Assembly (NCBI GenBank): GCA_025356795.1
Contig: JANXRR010000021.1
Location: forward strand, 1 to 9,943
DNA from: Bacteroidia bacterium
GTDB lineage: Bacteria; Bacteroidota; Bacteroidia; Cytophagales; Cyclobacteriaceae
Direction: 5' to 3'
DNA length: 9,943 nt
Under the pieces are notes generated by a model. That model searched no databases. It saw nothing but the letters and a program-made list of their open reading frames with translations, and had not been told where the DNA came from. Each line of letters begins with the position of its first letter. The first letter of the stretch is position 1. The translations under genes were made by a program, and so were the position numbers. This document shows, piece by piece, positions 6,910 through 9,943 of the stretch.

Positions 6910-8040
6910 TTAGCTTATTTCTGTTCCAGTCGTTTTTGGTTGTGACCTATATGACCTTGCAAGAATAAAAATACCAGCCAGAAATAAAGGGATACTTAGA
7001 TTTTGCCCCATATTTAAAACCAAGTCATTTTCAAACTCCACTTGGGGTTCTTTCAAAAATTCGTAGGCGAAGCGCAGGCTCCAAAGTATGATCATGAAAT
7101 ATCCAAACGTTCTACCTGCTGGGAGATTTTCTTTATGTTTATTCCACATAAGAAATAAGAATATAAAAAGCGCTACACACGAGAAAGCTTCATATAATTG
7201 AGCGGGATGCCTAGCAATTCCCATTGTACTGATTTTGGCACCAAACGATCCACTTTGTTCTTGTATTATTTCAAACTTCAATTCTTCACTTCGCGGTTGG
7301 TCTATAAACTCGTCAAGTAAATTTAGGTAACCTCTTACTTCAAAAGTGATAAAATCATTAATTCTAATTTGCTGTGTGCCTGGGTTAAAGAAAACATAGA
7401 TGTTAATAGGTACTCTTCCATTTTGGCCAACTTGGCGCGTGGCATCCTTTTTTATTTCAACAAAATCTACTGGGTTAACACCACTTTTGTTTTGGGTTAT
7501 TGCTTCTGTAATTCTATTTACAAATACAACGCCCAAAGGAGAGTCCGTTGGTTTGCCAATAATTTCGGAATTGAAAAAGTTACCCACCCTTATCAAAGCT
7601 CCCGTAATGGCTACTACAATTACTATTCGATCTACTATTTGCAGAAAATTTTGCCCGGGTTTTTTCTTACGTGAATAAATCCATAAAGCAATAAGAATGG
7701 CAAACGCACCACCATGGCTTGCTAGGCCTTGCAAACCAGTGAACTTAAATTCTGGACTAAACTCGAACGGCAAAAATATAGATAATGGATCTGTCCAGAT
7801 GGTTTGAGGTTCGTAAAAAAGAATATGACCTAACCGAGCACCCACAATTGTGGCTACCACCATATAGATAGTAAGTATTTCTACATCGCGCTCAGGTTTG
7901 CCTTCTTTTTTAAACATGTAAAAAAGAATCTGTTGACTTATCAAAAAGCCCAAGGCAAATAAAAGCCCATACCAGCGCAACGCAAACGAGCCAAACGCAA
8001 AAATTTCAGGGCTTCCGTTCCAAATCAAATAACTAATCAT
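6910..8040 (-). CDS. lgt: prolipoprotein diacylglyceryl transferase
   Basis: Lgt moves the diacylglyceryl group of phosphatidylglycerol onto the lipobox cysteine of prolipoproteins in the inner membrane, the first step of lipoprotein maturation (EC 2.5.1.145). Diagnostic motifs are RWYGLLFALGF (22-32), the invariant His in ASHGGAF (107-113), RVGNFFNSEIIG (151-162), ARHPAQLYEAF (276-286) and RFAYEFLKEPQ (323-333). About seven hydrophobic segments are present. The protein is 376 residues against about 290 in E. coli. The extra length lies in a soluble insertion between residues about 176 and 272, with predicted strands (INIYVFF, DFITFEV). I believe this is a lineage-typical Lgt feature in Bacteroidota. 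It has its own promoter just after nadE and lies upstream of outer-membrane protein genes. Start 8040 gives a normal periplasmic N-terminus. Confidence 0.97.
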   Translation of the reverse strand: MISYLIWNGSPEIFAFGSFALRWYGLLFALGFLISQQILFYMFKKEGKPERDVEILTIYMVVATIVGARLGHILFYEPQTIWTDPLSIFLPFEFSPEFKFTGLQGLASHGGAFAILIALWIYSRKKKPGQNFLQIVDRIVIVVAITGALIRVGNFFNSEIIGKPTDSPLGVVFVNRITEAITQNKSGVNPVDFVEIKKDATRQVGQNGRVPINIYVFFNPGTQQIRINDFITFEVRGYLNLLDEFIDQPRSEELKFEIIQEQSGSFGAKISTMGIARHPAQLYEAFSCVALFIFLFLMWNKHKENLPAGRTFGYFMIILWSLRFAYEFLKEPQVEFENDLVLNMGQNLSIPLFLAGIFILARSYRSQPKTTGTEIS

Positions 8041-8064
8041 AACAAGATTTTAAAATTAATTAGA

Positions 8065-8096
8065 CCTAGTGTTCAAAACACAATTTAACTACTAGG
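8065..8096. other. nested inverted repeats in the lgt leader
   Basis: CCTAGT (8065-8070) and ACTAGG (8091-8096) form 6-bp arms enclosing a smaller hairpin, GTGTT-CAA-AACAC (8069-8081). The outer right arm abuts the promoter box at 8097-8104, so it overlaps the expected transcription start of lgt. It could be an operator or a leader hairpin. The arms are short, so chance is a real possibility. Confidence 0.3.
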
Positions 8097-8127
8097 CAAA
8101 GATATTAGCTTAAACCGGACGGGCAAA
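8097..8127 (-). promoter_or_regulatory. lgt: Bacteroidota-type promoter of lgt
   Basis: Read on the minus strand, TTTG (8127-8124) is followed after exactly 19 bases by TATCTTTG (8104-8097). This is a full match to TTTG-N19-TAnnTTTG, the phylum's housekeeping promoter. It begins just after the nadE stop codon and leaves a leader of about 50 bases before the lgt ATG. It allows lgt, and probably the genes after it, to be transcribed independently of nadE. Confidence 0.8.
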
Positions 8128-8129
8128 GA

Positions 8130-9943
8130 TTAAATTCTTGCTAAAGCCTCTAATTCGATGGTAAAACTCCCAGATAGAATAGGAAACCGGCACCAGCTTC
8201 TTGGATCAACATTAAAATCGTCTATGTGAAAAGAAGGGGCAATTCGTTCTCGCTTCCATTGATTAGCTGCCCATAGGTTAAAGAATTTAGTAATATATCC
8301 TTTAAGCGAGGAATGGTCTGGATATTCCTTCAAAAGAAATTGATAGACTTGTATTGGCGCTTTTCGCTCCCTAATGGCAAGCCTTTCTATTTTGACTAAT
8401 AAAGTATAAGGCATTAAATCCTTCTCATCTGTTTGAGTGCGCTCAAGAGGTCGTAACTCTGCGGTTGGTTGTAGACTATTTACCAATTTTAATCCTGTGT
8501 AATTCAAATTTTCTTCTGCCCATTTTAACCATTGTATAATAAATGGTTTATCAATTCCTGCTAAGGGAGCCAAGCTGCCGCTGGTGTCGCCATCCATAGT
8601 AGCATACCCTACATCTCCTTCACTGCGGTTAGAAGTAGTTAGCAAGATACTTCGTTTGATATTGGCTAGCATCCAAATGACGGGTGACCTGCTTCTGGCT
8701 TGAATATTTTGCAGGGCAATGTCATCAGTTTCCCAAGTTAATTTTCTTTCTACTACTTTTTCAATTTTGGAACAGTAAGAATTAACTTCTTCATCGATTG
8801 ACCAATGGTGGAAGGCTGATCCAACTGAATCTGCCAATTGTTTTGCAGCATTAAGAGTTTCTTTCGATGAATTTTTAGTGCTTTGGTAGGCTGCGGTGAG
8901 GAGTTTGTTGGTGATCTGCTGTTGGCCGTTAGTTGTTGAAATTGAAAGTGATTTGCAGAATGCTTCAATGCCTAATTCGTGTATTCCTCTCCTTATCATT
9001 TCTGCTACCAGCACCGCGCAGCAAGAGGAATCTGCTCCTCCGCTCAAGCTTAAAACAAACCCTTTAGCTTTGCTTTTTCTTACGTAATCGAAAAGAGCTA
9101 ATGACTCAGCACGTGCAAACTCCTCGTTTCTTTCTTTGTTATCCAGCGTTGGTAATACTTGCGAGTGGTTTAAATTATCGAAATTAATTTCACAAGATAG
9201 TAAGTTGAATGATTGGAAAGACAATCTTCGGTTTACTCCGAGCAGCTTACCATTCTGCCCAAAAATAATATCGCCATCATAAATCATTCTTCCGGCTTCA
9301 TTGCCTAAAAGATTTACAAACAGATAAGAACAGTTGAATTTTCGGGATCCATCTATCACCACATTTTTTTCTCTCAACTCACTTTTCCCTAAAGCAAAAT
9401 GGCTTGCACTGGGATTGAGAATAAGATCTACACCTCGTTCGCATAATCTGTAGCCTGGTCTATTTACGCGCCAAGCATCTTCGCAAATTTCAAAGCCAAA
9501 ACGAATGCCGTTATCTTCATAAATTAAATCTCCTACAGTAATGGACTTTCCTTTACGTTGAATGTCAATCACCTTATCGGCACGCCAAGCTGTAAACCAA
9601 CGCGGTTCGTAGTGCACGCCATCAAGAGCCAGGTTTTGCTTCAACGTAATACCTACTATTTCTTTATTCTGTATAACCGCGGCTCCATTATAGGTCAATC
9701 CTTCAATTCTTACGGGAAGCCCCACGCATACCGTAATGGTGTCACAAGTAATGGCAATTTTCTCTAGTTCATCCCAGGCGCTTTCGGCAACCCAATCACT
9801 TATAAATAAATCTTCGCAGCCATACCCGGTAATAGCCATTTCTGGAAAGCATACTATTTTTACCTTTTGCTTTTTTGCAGCTTCAATGGCTGCTAAAATG
9901 TTGGCAGTGTTGTTGTGCCAATCAATTGGTGTTTGATTTACAG
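8130..9943 (-). CDS. nadE: glutamine-dependent NAD+ synthetase (5' end beyond window)
   Basis: This enzyme converts nicotinate adenine dinucleotide to NAD+ using ATP and ammonia from glutamine (EC 6.3.5.1), the last step of NAD synthesis. The frame stays open to the window edge, giving 603 visible residues, and about 10-20 more are expected. The stretch NQTPIDW near the visible N-terminus is the usual start region of the glutaminase domain. The nitrilase-type triad is complete: Glu in CFPEMAITGYG (visible residue 34), Lys in LKQNL (101) and Cys in FEICEDAW (153). The synthetase domain has the ATP-binding SLSGGADSS (298-306), TTSNRSEGDVGYAT and GDTSGSLAPL. The C-terminus has FHIDDFNVDPRSWCRFPI. 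The Met at 9839 is internal: it directly follows the catalytic Glu, so it cannot be the real start. The family is usually about 610-680 residues, and no frameshift is seen. Confidence 0.97.
   Translation of the reverse strand, partial: VNQTPIDWHNNTANILAAIEAAKKQKVKIVCFPEMAITGYGCEDLFISDWVAESAWDELEKIAITCDTITVCVGLPVRIEGLTYNGAAVIQNKEIVGITLKQNLALDGVHYEPRWFTAWRADKVIDIQRKGKSITVGDLIYEDNGIRFGFEICEDAWRVNRPGYRLCERGVDLILNPSASHFALGKSELREKNVVIDGSRKFNCSYLFVNLLGNEAGRMIYDGDIIFGQNGKLLGVNRRLSFQSFNLLSCEINFDNLNHSQVLPTLDNKERNEEFARAESLALFDYVRKSKAKGFVLSLSGGADSSCCAVLVAEMIRRGIHELGIEAFCKSLSISTTNGQQQITNKLLTAAYQSTKNSSKETLNAAKQLADSVGSAFHHWSIDEEVNSYCSKIEKVVERKLTWETDDIALQNIQARSRSPVIWMLANIKRSILLTTSNRSEGDVGYATMDGDTSGSLAPLAGIDKPFIIQWLKWAEENLNYTGLKLVNSLQPTAELRPLERTQTDEKDLMPYTLLVKIERLAIRERKAPIQVYQFLLKEYPDHSSLKGYITKFFNLWAANQWKRERIAPSFHIDDFNVDPRSWCRFPILSGSFTIELEALARI

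Noticed and set aside
7369..7678. Plus-strand open frames inside lgt
   Set aside because: They are antisense to conserved Lgt coding sequence and encode no recognisable protein.
9839..9839. Met at 9839 as the start of nadE
   Set aside because: The frame continues to the window edge, and the residues just before it (NQTPIDW ... CFPE) include the glutaminase catalytic Glu. The Met is therefore internal and the gene is 5'-truncated by the window.

Overview
The window reads as chromosomal DNA of a Bacteroidota bacterium, most likely a Cytophagales-type relative, although genus cannot be judged from this much sequence. The DNA is AT-rich. Starts lack Shine-Dalgarno sequences. At least two promoters match the Bacteroidota housekeeping pattern (TTTG or TTG, about 19 bases, TAnnTTTG). 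The protein families are also typical: a DUF6249-like membrane protein, a single-RRM protein, a long Lgt, a PorV/PorQ-like barrel and a helix-hairpin-helix barrel protein. I see no mobile element, CRISPR array, rRNA or tRNA. This is a core-like region rather than an obvious accessory island.

Left part (1-1047): a small three-helix membrane protein gene (105-458, +) sits behind a possible ECF-sigma promoter. It converges on an RRM RNA-binding protein gene (525-776, -). The two share a near-ideal bidirectional terminator hairpin at 473-515. A 271-base divergent intergenic region follows and carries a clear promoter for the next operon.

Middle (1048-2378, +): a two-gene electron-transfer operon. 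It encodes a thioredoxin-reductase-like ferredoxin-NADP+ reductase (no CxxC) followed 2 bases later by an adrenodoxin-type [2Fe-2S] ferredoxin. Together they should pass electrons from NADPH to an acceptor not encoded here.

Right part (2381-9943, all -): five co-directional genes, read from right to left. They are nadE (glutamine-dependent NAD+ synthetase, 5' end beyond the window), lgt (prolipoprotein diacylglyceryl transferase, with its own good promoter just after nadE), a single-POTRA BamA/TamA-like outer-membrane protein, a PorV/PorQ-like exported barrel, and a 692-residue exported protein with a degenerate ComEA-like helix-hairpin-helix region followed by a predicted beta-barrel. The last two genes abut exactly (TAA then ATG). 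Four of the five act in or on the envelope.

The item closest to an undescribed system is the pair at 2381-5293, an HhH-plus-barrel protein coupled to a PorV-like barrel, possibly together with the single-POTRA protein. Its function is unknown to me and any role is inference.
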